A stretch of DNA of 64,000 nt from Candidatus Saccharimonadota bacterium (lineage in GTDB: Bacteria > Patescibacteriota > Saccharimonadia > Saccharimonadales > Saccharimonadaceae), in contig JAFRJK010000005.1 in NCBI GenBank assembly GCA_017432305.1, forward strand, positions 62,001-126,000, given 5' to 3'. Position numbers and translations under genes: made by a program. Below the pieces are notes generated by a model. It was not told where the DNA came from. It made no database searches and worked only from the letters and a program-made list of their open reading frames with translations. Positions 22,986-31,850 of the stretch are shown one piece after another (positions within the stretch are counted from its first letter, which is position 1; every line of letters starts with the position of its first letter).

Positions 22986-23564
22986 ATGGATCGCGCTGCG
23001 ATTAAAGCTCATGCAAAAGAGGCAATTTCTGGAAAGATTTTTATTCTCTTTGCAATTTCTATCATCATAGCAATTGTCGGGGGTATTTGTGGAGTTATTC
23101 CAGTTGTTGGATGGCTCGCACTTATCGTAATCGAGGGCCCAATCATGTTCTCGATGTCGAGAATTTATCTCGGTATTGCTGGTAAAAACAAAGAACCAAA
23201 AATCGAGAATCTTAAAGATGGTTTCGAAGGTGAAAACTTTACTCGTTCATTTGTTGGATTCCTTCGTTATACCGTTTTTGTATTCCTTTGGAGTCTTCTT
23301 TTCTGGATTCCAGGTATCATTAAGAGTATCGCTTATTCGCAGATGTTCTACCTTATGGCTGAGGATAAGAAATTAGATGCAGCAGAAGCACAAAAGAAAT
23401 CAATGGAAATCATGGAAGGTCACAAGATGGAATATTTCGTTCTTCAACTTTCCTTCATCCTTTGGTATCTTCTCGTTGGTATTACATTCGGTCTCGCATA
23501 TATCTATGTCGGACCATACACTGAGACAGCTAAAGCTGAATTCCATCGTAGACTTAAAAAATAA
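22986..23564 (+). CDS. DUF975 family integral membrane protein
   Basis: 192 residues with four to five membrane segments. Follows the DUF975 pattern: AAIKAHAKEAISGKIFILF at the start, LFWIPGIIKSIAYSQMFYLM, then DAAEAQKKSMEIMEGHKMEYF and a final LSFILWYLLVGITFG helix. The function of the family is unknown. Codon use is less purine-biased than that of neighbours, suggesting high expression. Followed by two strong terminators. Confidence 0.85.
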   Translation: MDRAAIKAHAKEAISGKIFILFAISIIIAIVGGICGVIPVVGWLALIVIEGPIMFSMSRIYLGIAGKNKEPKIENLKDGFEGENFTRSFVGFLRYTVFVFLWSLLFWIPGIIKSIAYSQMFYLMAEDKKLDAAEAQKKSMEIMEGHKMEYFVLQLSFILWYLLVGITFGLAYIYVGPYTETAKAEFHRRLKK

Positions 23565-23594
23565 GAAATCGCCCCTACGGGGGCAATTTCTTTC
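23565..23594 (+). terminator. Terminator of the DUF975 gene
   Basis: GAAAT-c-GCCCC / GGGGC-a-ATTTC stem with loop TAC(G), followed by TTTC, directly after the stop codon. Confidence 0.75.
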
Positions 23595-23612
23595 TGGCAG
23601 GTGGGTGCCTCT

Positions 23613-23642
23613 AAAAAACGGACTTTTAAAAGTTCGTTTTTT
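23613..23642. terminator. Second, nearly symmetrical terminator
   Basis: AAAAAACG-g-ACTTTTAAAAGT-t-CGTTTTTT is a near-perfect 30-base palindrome with an A-run before and a T-run after, so it can act in both directions. It insulates the sugar cluster from upstream transcription. Confidence 0.7.
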
Positions 23643-23675
23643 ATTGGACTTCTACGCCTGTAATCTCTTTTTTTG

Positions 23676-23684
23676 TGGTATAAT
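23676..23684 (+). promoter_or_regulatory. Promoter of the surface-sugar cluster
   Basis: TGGTATAAT, 24 bases before the ATG at 23709; the leader contains TGGAG. Confidence 0.65.
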
Positions 23685-23708
23685 TATGTAAAATATGTGG
23701 AGTAAAAA

Positions 23709-24830
23709 ATGATAGATTTTAATGTCCCGCCATATACTGAGCGAGGAGAGGAATATGTCAGAGAGGCGATTGCAAACCATAAGATTTGTGGTGATGGTCC
23801 GTTTACGAAGAAGTGTCATGATTGGCTAGAGAAGAAAACTGGCTCGAAAGGGCTTTTGACAACTTCTGGGACGTCGGCGCTAGAGATGGCGGCGTTGCTT
23901 GCTGGGATTGGGCCGGGGGATGAAGTAATTTGCCCGTCATACACATTTACCTCGACGGCAGCGGCGTTTGCTATTAGAGGTGCGAAAATTGTTTTTGTTG
24001 ATATTAGACCGGATACAATGAATATTGACGAGAACTTAATTGAAGACGCGATTACCGAAAAGACAAAAGCAATTGTCCCGGTGCATTATGCTGGTGTGGC
24101 TTGTGAGATGGATAAGATTATGGAAATCGCGAGGAAGCATAACTTAATCGTGATTGAGGACGCGGCACAAGGTGTAATGAGCAAATACAAAGGGAAGATG
24201 CTCGGGACAATCGGAGATTATGGTTGCTATTCGTTCCATGAGACAAAAAATTACAGCATGGGTGAAGGTGGCGCGATTTTAATTAACACCGGAGATAAAG
24301 ATTTCGAACGAGCGGAAATTGTCCGCGAGAAGGGAACAAACCGTAGTAAATTCTTTAGAGGTCAAGTTGATAAATATACTTGGGTTGATGTTGGAAGCTC
24401 ATATCTTCCAAGTGATATTAATGCGGCATATTTGCTCGGACAACTTGAGATTGCGGATGAAATCAACGAGGAACGTTTGAAAAATTGGCAAACCTACTAT
24501 GACAACCTCAAAGATATTTCAGAAATTGAACTCCCGACAATTCCTGAGGAGTGTGAACATAATGCACACATGTTCTATATTAAAGTGAAAGATTTGGAGA
24601 CTAGAACAAAACTACTTGCGTTTCTAAGAGAAAGTGGAATTGGGGCGGTATTCCATTATATCCCACTTCACTCTTCGCCAGCTGGAAAGAAATTCTGCCG
24701 ATTTAACGGAGAAGATAAATATACAACGAAAGAGAGTGAGAGATTAATTCGACTCCCGATGTATAAGGGGCTAAAAGAGGAAGAAGTGCTTGAAGCTTGT
24801 AAGAAAGTAGCGGAGTTTTATGGAAAATAA
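23709..24830 (+). CDS. wecE: WecE/RffA-type sugar 4-aminotransferase (DegT/DnrJ/EryC1/StrS family)
   Basis: PLP enzyme that aminates a 4-keto-6-deoxy nucleotide sugar. 373 residues. Seen: FNVPPYTERGEEYVREAI, TTSGTSALEMAALL, VICPSYTFTSTAAAF, IEDAAQG, and the PLP lysine in YSFHETKNYSMGEGGA, the arrangement typical of WecE. It opens a run of tightly spaced genes (ATP-grasp, epimerase, GT2, two small transporters, GT-C) that looks like one operon for making, loading and flipping a lipid-linked sugar. Its own 4-keto sugar dehydratase is not in the window. Confidence 0.88.
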   Translation: MIDFNVPPYTERGEEYVREAIANHKICGDGPFTKKCHDWLEKKTGSKGLLTTSGTSALEMAALLAGIGPGDEVICPSYTFTSTAAAFAIRGAKIVFVDIRPDTMNIDENLIEDAITEKTKAIVPVHYAGVACEMDKIMEIARKHNLIVIEDAAQGVMSKYKGKMLGTIGDYGCYSFHETKNYSMGEGGAILINTGDKDFERAEIVREKGTNRSKFFRGQVDKYTWVDVGSSYLPSDINAAYLLGQLEIADEINEERLKNWQTYYDNLKDISEIELPTIPEECEHNAHMFYIKVKDLETRTKLLAFLRESGIGAVFHYIPLHSSPAGKKFCRFNGEDKYTTKESERLIRLPMYKGLKEEEVLEACKKVAEFYGK

Positions 24831-25944
24831 AAAGCTAGTAGTTATCGGGGCAAATGATTTTCAAAATCAGTTAATCTTAAAAGCGAAGGAACTCGGGTTT
24901 GAAACGCACGTTTTTGCTTGGCAAGATGGCTCGATTGGGGAGAAAACTGCGGATTTCTTTTACCCGATTAGTATTGTCGAGAAAGACGAAATTTTAGAGA
25001 AATGTAAAGAGATTAAGCCGGCAGGGGTTTGTTCGATTGCGAGCGATTTAGCTTCAATTACAGTTAATTATGTTGCGGGAGGGTTGGGCCTTACTTGTAA
25101 TACGCCGGAAGATTCAGAAATTAGAACAAATAAATATCTAATGCGACAAGCAATGATGGACTTTGGCGTAAAGACACCAAAGTTTAAAAAAGTTTCTGAG
25201 GGGGATGAAATTGATGTTTCGGGGATGGAATTCCCGATGATTGTTAAACCGACAGATCGAAGTGGCTCAAGAGGAATTACAAAAGTTTTAGAAGAGAGTG
25301 GACTTTTAGCGGCAGTAGAAAATGCAACGAAATATTCATTTGAAAAAAGTGCAATTATCGAAGAGTTTATCGAAGGGGAAGAATATTCCTGCGAATGTAT
25401 TTCTTATCAAGGGAAGCACCACTTTTTAGCATTCACGAAGAAATATACGACTGGAGCGCCACATTTTATTGAGACTGGGCATGTTGAGCCGTCTGATATT
25501 CCAGAGGATAGACAAGAGAAAATTAAGGAAGAGATTTTTAAGGCGCTAGATAGTCTAAAAATTCAAAATAGTGCAAGCCATACGGAATTCAAGATTGATA
25601 ATAAAGGTAACTTTGGGATTATCGAGATTGGCGCAAGGATGGGCGGAGATTGTATCGGCTCAGATTTAGTGAAATTGTCGACTGGCAAAGATTTTGTGAA
25701 GATGGTGATTGAGGTTGCGACGGGGGAAGAGCCAGATTTGTCAGTTGTTTCAAAACCAGTTAGGGCGGAAATCAAATTTATTTTCACGAAAGAGGATTTG
25801 GATGAGCTCGAGAGAGTGAAGCAAGAAAGCCCAGAAAAGATTTATCGAATTTCGGAAATGGAATTAGATAATATGGGGAAAACAGAAGATTCATCGTCAA
25901 GGGTAGGATATTATATTTTAACATCGGAAAAGGAGGAAAGATGA
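24820..25944 (+). CDS. ATP-grasp family ligase
   Basis: 374 residues. Rossmann-like pre-ATP-grasp domain (LVVIGANDFQNQLILKAKEL), then the ATP-grasp core: RTNKYLMRQAMMDFGV, FPMIVKPTDRSGSRGI with the glycine-rich loop, SAIIEEFIEGEEYSCE, and the metal ligands in GNFGIIEIGARMGGD. It should join a carboxylate to an amine using ATP. Beside an aminosugar aminotransferase it may acylate the new amino group with an amino acid; that is inference. Overlaps wecE by 11 bases and the next gene by 4. Confidence 0.85.
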   Translation: MENKKLVVIGANDFQNQLILKAKELGFETHVFAWQDGSIGEKTADFFYPISIVEKDEILEKCKEIKPAGVCSIASDLASITVNYVAGGLGLTCNTPEDSEIRTNKYLMRQAMMDFGVKTPKFKKVSEGDEIDVSGMEFPMIVKPTDRSGSRGITKVLEESGLLAAVENATKYSFEKSAIIEEFIEGEEYSCECISYQGKHHFLAFTKKYTTGAPHFIETGHVEPSDIPEDRQEKIKEEIFKALDSLKIQNSASHTEFKIDNKGNFGIIEIGARMGGDCIGSDLVKLSTGKDFVKMVIEVATGEEPDLSVVSKPVRAEIKFIFTKEDLDELERVKQESPEKIYRISEMELDNMGKTEDSSSRVGYYILTSEKEER

Positions 25945-26933
25945 AAGAAAAGATTATCGTTTTAGGATCGTCGGGAAATATTGGGATGTATTTTATCGAC
26001 TATTTAATGGGACATCTCGACCTAGATAAATATGAAATTATTGCAACAGGGAGACGCCCGGAATACCCGTTTGAATTTTATAAGGGGAAATATGTCCAAC
26101 TCGATATTTTAAACAAGGAAGATTTCTCAAAACTCCCAACCGAAGGCGTTAAAGCAGTGGTAGATTTTGCAGGAGTCTTACCGGCATATCTTGCTGATGA
26201 TGACCCACAAATTTATGTCGACGTGAACGTTTCTGGGACTTTGAATATTCTTGAGTACTGCCGAAAGGTGAAAGCAGAGAGAATTATTTATACTCAGACC
26301 TGGGCAGTTTTAAACGGTTACCTTAAAGATAAGAAACCACTTCGTTCAGACGTACCAGTAAAGCCAATTAGGACTGGGGATCACGCGATCTATACCGCAA
26401 CAAAGATGGCAGCAGCGGAATTAATCCGCGATTATCATGCGATGTATGGAATTAAGGACTTTATCTTTAGGCTCCCGAATATCTATATGTATTCGCCAGA
26501 TACACATTATTATGTTGATGGGAAACCAGTTTTAATTTCTTATCGTTATATTATTCAAAAGGCAATGAAGGGGGAGGATATCGAGCTTTGGGGAAACCCA
26601 GATTTAGGGAAAGACGTCGTCTATGTTAAAGATCTTTGTCAGATGATTTTCAAAGCGATGTTTACGGATATTGAAGAGGGAACCTATAACGCTGGAACGG
26701 GAATTAAGACTTCGATGCGTGAGCAAATTGAGGGGATGATTAAAGTGTTCTCGCCGAAAGACAAGCCATCGAAGATTATTGAATGTCCGGATAAAAAAGA
26801 TTGTGATGATTTCGTGATGGATATCGAGAACATTAAGAAAGACCTCGGTTACGAGCCAGAGTACACCTATATTAAATATCTTGAAGACTATAAAAAAGAA
26901 ATGGAACGTAATCGTTTTATAAAAAAGGGATAA
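25941..26933 (+). CDS. NAD-dependent epimerase/dehydratase (extended SDR)
   Basis: 330 residues. Nucleotide-binding VLGSSGNIGMYFIDYL, an Asp after the second strand in KYVQLDIL, DFAGVLP, and the YxxxK catalytic pair in IYTATKMAAAELIRDY. Acts on a nucleotide sugar in the same pathway as its neighbours. Start codon overlaps the previous TGA in ATGA. Confidence 0.88.
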   Translation: MKEKIIVLGSSGNIGMYFIDYLMGHLDLDKYEIIATGRRPEYPFEFYKGKYVQLDILNKEDFSKLPTEGVKAVVDFAGVLPAYLADDDPQIYVDVNVSGTLNILEYCRKVKAERIIYTQTWAVLNGYLKDKKPLRSDVPVKPIRTGDHAIYTATKMAAAELIRDYHAMYGIKDFIFRLPNIYMYSPDTHYYVDGKPVLISYRYIIQKAMKGEDIELWGNPDLGKDVVYVKDLCQMIFKAMFTDIEEGTYNAGTGIKTSMREQIEGMIKVFSPKDKPSKIIECPDKKDCDDFVMDIENIKKDLGYEPEYTYIKYLEDYKKEMERNRFIKKG

Positions 26934-26934
26934 A

Positions 26935-27888
26935 ATGACAAAAATAAGTTTTGTAATTCCGTGTTATCGAAGTTCGAAAACTGTCGGGAAAGTAATCGAC
27001 GAAATCGATGAAGTAATTAAGGCACATAAGGGCTATGATTATGAAGTGGTGGCAGTAAATGATTGTTCTCCGGACGATACCTGGGCGACACTTCGAGAAA
27101 TTGCGAAGAAAAACAAGAAAGTTAAGGCGGTAAACCTTGCTAAAAATATGAATAGGCCGGGAGCGGTTATGGCGGGACTTAATCTCTCAGGTGGCGATTT
27201 TGTCGTAATGATGGATGACGATGGGCAATGTCCGATGGATCACCTTTTCGATTTGGTGAAAGAACTTGAAGATGGACACGACGTCGCGATGGCAAAATAT
27301 ACGGAATATAAGCAAGGCTTATTTAAGAGTTTCGGAACTTGGTTTAACCGAAAAACGACCGAAATTATTATGGAGAAACCAAAAGGGCTCGACTTTACAA
27401 ACTTTATCATCATGAAGAAATATGTGAAGGATGAGATTATAAAGTATAAGAATCCTTATCCATATTTTACTGGATTGCTTCTTCGAACAACGAAAGACAT
27501 TGTGAATGTAAAGATGGAGGAGAGAGAAAGGCTTGCCGGTTCGACAAACTTCACGTTTAAGAAGATGGTCTCACTTTGGATGAACGGGTTTACGGCCTTT
27601 TCGATTAAACCACTTCGAATTGCGACGGTACTCGGGATAATTTCATCGGTGGTTGGGTTTATCTTTGGGGTAGTCGTGATTTTTAAGCAAATCTTCTCTG
27701 GGTTTAGCGTTTCGGCAGGATATAGCTCGCTTATGGCTGTGGTTCTATTCGTTGGAGGTATTATTATGCTGATGCTTGGGTTAATCGGCGAATATCTCGG
27801 GAGAATTTATATTAGTATCAATAATTCGCCACAATTTGTGATTAAAGAAACAATAAACGTTGAAGGAAAAGATGAAGGGGAAAAGTAA
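26935..27888 (+). CDS. Membrane-anchored GT2 glycosyltransferase (ArnC/GtrB/DPM-like)
   Basis: 317 residues. GT-A fold with SFVIPCYRSSKTVGKVIDEI, VNDCSPDDTW, and the nucleotide/metal motif VMMDDDGQCP, then two C-terminal membrane helices (about 230-250 and 265-290). This layout is that of enzymes that put a sugar on undecaprenyl phosphate. It fits between the nucleotide-sugar enzymes and the two small flippase-like proteins that follow. Confidence 0.9.
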   Translation: MTKISFVIPCYRSSKTVGKVIDEIDEVIKAHKGYDYEVVAVNDCSPDDTWATLREIAKKNKKVKAVNLAKNMNRPGAVMAGLNLSGGDFVVMMDDDGQCPMDHLFDLVKELEDGHDVAMAKYTEYKQGLFKSFGTWFNRKTTEIIMEKPKGLDFTNFIIMKKYVKDEIIKYKNPYPYFTGLLLRTTKDIVNVKMEERERLAGSTNFTFKKMVSLWMNGFTAFSIKPLRIATVLGIISSVVGFIFGVVVIFKQIFSGFSVSAGYSSLMAVVLFVGGIIMLMLGLIGEYLGRIYISINNSPQFVIKETINVEGKDEGEK

Positions 27889-28213
27889 ATATCTCTTTTT
27901 GCACGGGCTTTTAATCGTTTATTCTTTTTGTGGCGTTTTTTCGAAATTAGCAGCGGGAAATGATTTTCTATCGGTGCCATTTATAATTTTTTATGGATTG
28001 TCACTATTGCTTCTCGGAATTTATGCAGTTTTTTGGCAACAGATTTTAAAACACTTTGCTCTAACGGAGGCGTTTTTCAATAAAGCGGTGATTGTGATTT
28101 GGGGGATGGTTTGGGGGGCGCTATTTTTCGGAGAACAAATTACGGTAAATATGGTAATTGGGGCGGTTATCATTATTATCGGGATAAGAGTTTTAGCGAG
28201 GGATTATGAGTAG
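27872..28213 (+). CDS. Small four-helix transporter subunit (EamA/ArnE-F/SMR-like), first of a pair
   Basis: 113 residues with four hydrophobic helices. VYSFCGVFSKLAAGNDFLS and the closing WGMVWGALFFGEQITVNMVIG helix follow the half-EamA/ArnE-F pattern. The ATG at 27872 is preferred over an in-frame TTG at 27860; it lies within the previous gene and overlaps it by 17 bases. Together with the next gene it could form a heterodimeric flippase for the lipid-linked sugar. Confidence 0.8.
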   Translation: MKGKSKYLFLHGLLIVYSFCGVFSKLAAGNDFLSVPFIIFYGLSLLLLGIYAVFWQQILKHFALTEAFFNKAVIVIWGMVWGALFFGEQITVNMVIGAVIIIIGIRVLARDYE

Positions 28214-28553
28214 CGAAACTTTATTATTCTCGGGGCTTTACCTTTTCGGCGTAATTATTTCGGCGATTGCACAAGTTTTGCTTAAAAAATCAGCAGATAA
28301 AAAACACGAGAGCAAGCTAAAGGAATACTTAAACGTTCCAACAATGAGTGCATATTTTATGTTCTTTTTAGCGACAGTTTGTAATGTTTTCGCATATAAA
28401 TATATCTCTCTTTCAGTTGGGCCAGTGCTTTCAATGACGGAATATATTTTTGTAGCGGTGCTTTCTCTAGTATTTTTGAAAGAGAAAATTGATAAGAGAA
28501 AAGCGATTGGGCTTCTAATCGTTTTTGTTGGGGTAGCGGTGTTTGTTTTATAG
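28206..28553 (+). CDS. Small four-helix transporter subunit (EamA/ArnE-F/SMR-like), second of a pair
   Basis: 115 residues, four helices. GVIISAIAQVLLKKSADKK near the start (the Gln-Lys motif common in SMR/EamA helix 1), YISLSVGPVLSMTEYIFVAV and VFLKEKIDKRKAIGLLIVF at the end. Overlaps the previous gene by 8 bases, so translation is probably coupled. Confidence 0.82.
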   Translation: MSSETLLFSGLYLFGVIISAIAQVLLKKSADKKHESKLKEYLNVPTMSAYFMFFLATVCNVFAYKYISLSVGPVLSMTEYIFVAVLSLVFLKEKIDKRKAIGLLIVFVGVAVFVL

Positions 28554-28560
28554 GAGGGTT

Positions 28561-30048
28561 ATGAAAAAGGGAGAAAAATTTAAGAAAATTTTTGAAAAAT
28601 TAAAGGGCAAGGGTTCACTTTTTCTAGTATTATACGTAATCCTATTTTGTGGAACGGCAGCGTTGTTTACTTATCGAAATTCGGCGCCGGACGAGGAACT
28701 ACGTTACGATATTGTTAAATATGTTTCGGAAAACTTACAAATTCCGAGCGGGGATGATCCGGCAGTCAGGAACTCGGTTTGGGGATTTTCTTACGCTTTT
28801 CAACCAATAACATCCCAAATTTTAGCGGGGTTAGTGATGAGAGGCGTGACGACCTTTACGGATTCTTATCATATTGTGATTTTCTCGGCGAGATTTATTA
28901 ATATTGTTTGGATTTTAGTCTATGCATTTTTCGTTTTAAAAATTTCGCGGAAGTTGTTTAAGAAAGGAATTTACCGAACGATTTTTGTGATTATAACAAC
29001 TTTAACGCCACAGGTTTTGTATATCGGAAGTTATATTAATAATGATGCGATGGCGATGGCTTCGGTTGCGATGGTGATTTATGCTTGGTTGATTGGGATT
29101 GAGAAGAAATGGAATTATAAAACTTGTATTTTGCTTGCGGTTGGAATCGGACTTTTAATGATGTCCTATTACAACGCGTATGGGTATATTTTAGCGAGTA
29201 TGATTTTGTTTTTCGGCGTGAGTATCGTTCGGAAAGTTGGAATAAAAGAAGTGCTAAAGAAGAGTGCGGTGGTTATTTGGATTGTGTTCATGCTTGCGGG
29301 ATGGTGGTTTATTCGAAGTGCGGTGCTTTATAACGGGGATATGCTCGGGCTAAAGACGGCTAGGGAATATAGCGAGAAATACGCGATGTCTAAAAGCGCA
29401 GAACCGATGCAATGCGTAATGGCACCAGAAGGACGAAAGAAGACATTGAAAGAGTGCTCGATTTTATCAGAATCGTTTAAGCCTTCGGAGAGGGATACGT
29501 CGGCAAACAAAGGCGAGACACTTGGATATATGCTTTATGATAGGGAATGGACGAAAAATGTACGGCATAGTTTTTATGGAAACTTCGGGTATATGAATTT
29601 GCCGATGCATTTTGAACTTTATGAGTTTTATGAAATTATGGTTGGGATTGGATTATTCGGAGTTTTTGGGTATTTAATTTATCGATTATACCTAAGAATT
29701 TATAAGAAAAAGAAAGAAAAAGAAGAACTAGAACCGGTCTTTAATACGGAGATGAAACTCGAGAAAGAAGAGAAAAGATTACTTTATACTGCGATGATTT
29801 TCGGGGCGGTAACAGTAGTTGGACTAAGCATTTATTATTCATTCTTCCTTGACTTCCAGCCACAAGGACGGTACATTCTTCCGATTATGATCCCGGTAAT
29901 GTTCTTTGCGGTGAAAGGGTTAGAATTCATCCTTAAAGATTTAAAAGGATGGCTTAGAAATATCATCCTCGGGATTTTTATCGCAGTCTTTATTTTCACG
30001 CCACTATTTGAATTATTTGCTTATATTTTGCCAAATTTGACGTACTAA
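28561..30048 (+). CDS. Polytopic GT-C-like membrane protein (DUF2142/GT39-like)
   Basis: 495 residues, around ten helices. An acidic SAPDEELRYDIVKYVSEN loop follows the first helix, and a NNDAMAMASVAMV helix resembles DUF2142/GT39 proteins. A Cys-containing loop lies at about residues 270-330. Start ATG 28561 is chosen because TAGGAGGG sits just before it; an upstream in-frame TTG has none. As the last gene of the sugar block it is the likely sugar transferase to the final acceptor. Confidence 0.75.
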   Translation: MKKGEKFKKIFEKLKGKGSLFLVLYVILFCGTAALFTYRNSAPDEELRYDIVKYVSENLQIPSGDDPAVRNSVWGFSYAFQPITSQILAGLVMRGVTTFTDSYHIVIFSARFINIVWILVYAFFVLKISRKLFKKGIYRTIFVIITTLTPQVLYIGSYINNDAMAMASVAMVIYAWLIGIEKKWNYKTCILLAVGIGLLMMSYYNAYGYILASMILFFGVSIVRKVGIKEVLKKSAVVIWIVFMLAGWWFIRSAVLYNGDMLGLKTAREYSEKYAMSKSAEPMQCVMAPEGRKKTLKECSILSESFKPSERDTSANKGETLGYMLYDREWTKNVRHSFYGNFGYMNLPMHFELYEFYEIMVGIGLFGVFGYLIYRLYLRIYKKKKEKEELEPVFNTEMKLEKEEKRLLYTAMIFGAVTVVGLSIYYSFFLDFQPQGRYILPIMIPVMFFAVKGLEFILKDLKGWLRNIILGIFIAVFIFTPLFELFAYILPNLTY

Positions 30049-30065
30049 ACTTAGCGTTTTAACTG

Positions 30066-30074
30066 TGGTATAAT
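30066..30074 (+). promoter_or_regulatory. Promoter of the ABC exporter pair
   Basis: TGGTATAAT ends 12 bases before the ATG at 30087; no Shine-Dalgarno is seen. Confidence 0.6.
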
Positions 30075-30086
30075 TTATAGGTTATT

Positions 30087-31850
30087 ATGTTTAAGATGCT
30101 TAGATATCTTAGGCCTTATTGGAAGGGAGCGTTAATCCTTGTAGTTTCAATAGGGATACAGGCATGGGGAACACTCAGGCTTCCGACTTTGATGTCTCAA
30201 ATTGTGAATGATGGAATTGCCGCAAACAATGGGACGGGGGACATGAGTTTTATCATTCTTACCGGGCTAAAAATGGTTGCTTGGGCTGGGATTTCGGCAC
30301 TCGGGGCGCTTTCATCAGCGTATTTTTCAGCGAAAATTGGCTCGGCGATAGGGCGAGATATTAGAGAGGATTTATTTAAGAAGATTTTATCATTCTCAAT
30401 CTCGGAGATTGACGATTTTTCAACTGCATCTTTAATTACGCGGACGACAAACGATATTTCGACGGTGCAGAATACACTTATTATGATGCTTTCAATGATG
30501 CTTCGAGTACCGATGATGGCGGTGGGTGCGATTGTTGAGGCGGTGATTTTAGCTCCGGATATGACTTGGATTCTTGCGCTTTCAGTCGGGATTTTAGTTG
30601 GGCTAATTATCGTGATTTTAGCGGCTGTGATGCCGAAGTTTATGCTTTATCAAAAATTAATCGATCGAATTAACCTTTTAACGAGAGAAAATTTAACTGG
30701 GCTAAGAGTAATTCGAGCATTTAATAACGAGAAATATGAAGCGGAGAAATTTGATAAAACTAATAAAAAAGTAATGAAGACAGATTTTTTTATCGGGGCG
30801 GTGATGGGTTTAGAATCGCCACTCATGATGTTAATTTTTAACGGAACGAGCTTACTTTGTATTTATATCGGGATTTCGCATCTAGAATTTGATGCAAGTT
30901 ATCTCGGGAAAATGATGGCGTTTATGCAATATGCAATTCAAGTTATTTTATCGTTCTTCTTCCTCGCAATAATCTTCGTGATGATCCCGAGGGCTTCGGT
31001 TTCGGCGAAGCGTATTAATGAAGTTTTAAAGGTGAATCCGAAAATAAAATGGAAAGAAAAGAGTATTAAGAAGCCAGAAGAAGAGCCATCGGTTGAGTTT
31101 AAAAATGTAGATTTTAAATATGCTGGAGCGGACGAGGAAGTTCTAGAAAAGATTTCATTCAAAGCAAAAGCTGGAGAAACAACAGCATTTATTGGATCGA
31201 CTGGTTCGGGAAAATCGACATTAATTAATCTAATTCCGAGATTTTATGATGTGACAAGCGGAGAAGTACTAGTTAGCGGAGTGAACGTAAAAGATTATGT
31301 GATGGACGATTTAATGAAGAAAATTGGGTATGTGCCACAGAGGGGATTTTTATTTTCTGGAACAGTAAAGTCGAACATCTTATTCGGGGCGGATTTGACG
31401 AATGAGAAAGAGATGGAGGAGGTAGCGAGAATCGCACAAGCGGAAGAATTTATTTCGAGATTGGATGAAAAATATGAATCAAAAATTGTTGAAGGGGGGA
31501 CAAACGTTTCGGGTGGGCAAAGGCAGAGACTTTCGATTGCGAGAGCGATTGCGAAGAAGCCGGAAATTTATATTTTCGATGATGCATTTTCGGCACTTGA
31601 TATGAAGACGGATAAAAAACTCAGAGAGGCGCTAAAACCGGTGACGAAAAATGCGGTGGTTTTAATTGTGGCGCAAAGAGTTTCAACAGTGCGTTTAGCA
31701 GACCAAATTGTGGTTTTAGACGAAGGAAAAGTAGTTGGTAAAGGCAAACACGGGGAATTACTTAAGAGTTGTAAGGTTTATCAGGAAATCTGTCAATCGC
31801 AATTTTCGGAGGAGGAATACGAGAGGGAGGTAAGAGATGCCAGGGCCTAG
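30087..31850 (+). CDS. ABC exporter subunit with a degenerate ATPase site (TM287-like)
   Basis: 587 residues, six-helix exporter domain followed by an ATPase domain. Walker A GSTGSGKST and signature NVSGGQRQRLSIARA are intact, but Walker B is IYIFDDAFSALD (Asp in place of the catalytic Glu) and the switch His is Gln (VLIVAQRVST). These two changes mark the non-catalytic half of heterodimeric exporters such as TM287/288. Overlaps the partner gene by 14 bases. Confidence 0.92.
   Translation: MFKMLRYLRPYWKGALILVVSIGIQAWGTLRLPTLMSQIVNDGIAANNGTGDMSFIILTGLKMVAWAGISALGALSSAYFSAKIGSAIGRDIREDLFKKILSFSISEIDDFSTASLITRTTNDISTVQNTLIMMLSMMLRVPMMAVGAIVEAVILAPDMTWILALSVGILVGLIIVILAAVMPKFMLYQKLIDRINLLTRENLTGLRVIRAFNNEKYEAEKFDKTNKKVMKTDFFIGAVMGLESPLMMLIFNGTSLLCIYIGISHLEFDASYLGKMMAFMQYAIQVILSFFFLAIIFVMIPRASVSAKRINEVLKVNPKIKWKEKSIKKPEEEPSVEFKNVDFKYAGADEEVLEKISFKAKAGETTAFIGSTGSGKSTLINLIPRFYDVTSGEVLVSGVNVKDYVMDDLMKKIGYVPQRGFLFSGTVKSNILFGADLTNEKEMEEVARIAQAEEFISRLDEKYESKIVEGGTNVSGGQRQRLSIARAIAKKPEIYIFDDAFSALDMKTDKKLREALKPVTKNAVVLIVAQRVSTVRLADQIVVLDEGKVVGKGKHGELLKSCKVYQEICQSQFSEEEYEREVRDARA

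Noticed and set aside
25941-25944. Alternative genetic code (TGA read as Gly or Trp)
   Set aside because: TGA ends the ATP-grasp gene within an ATGA overlap, Trp is coded by TGG throughout, and no conserved Gly position uses TGA.
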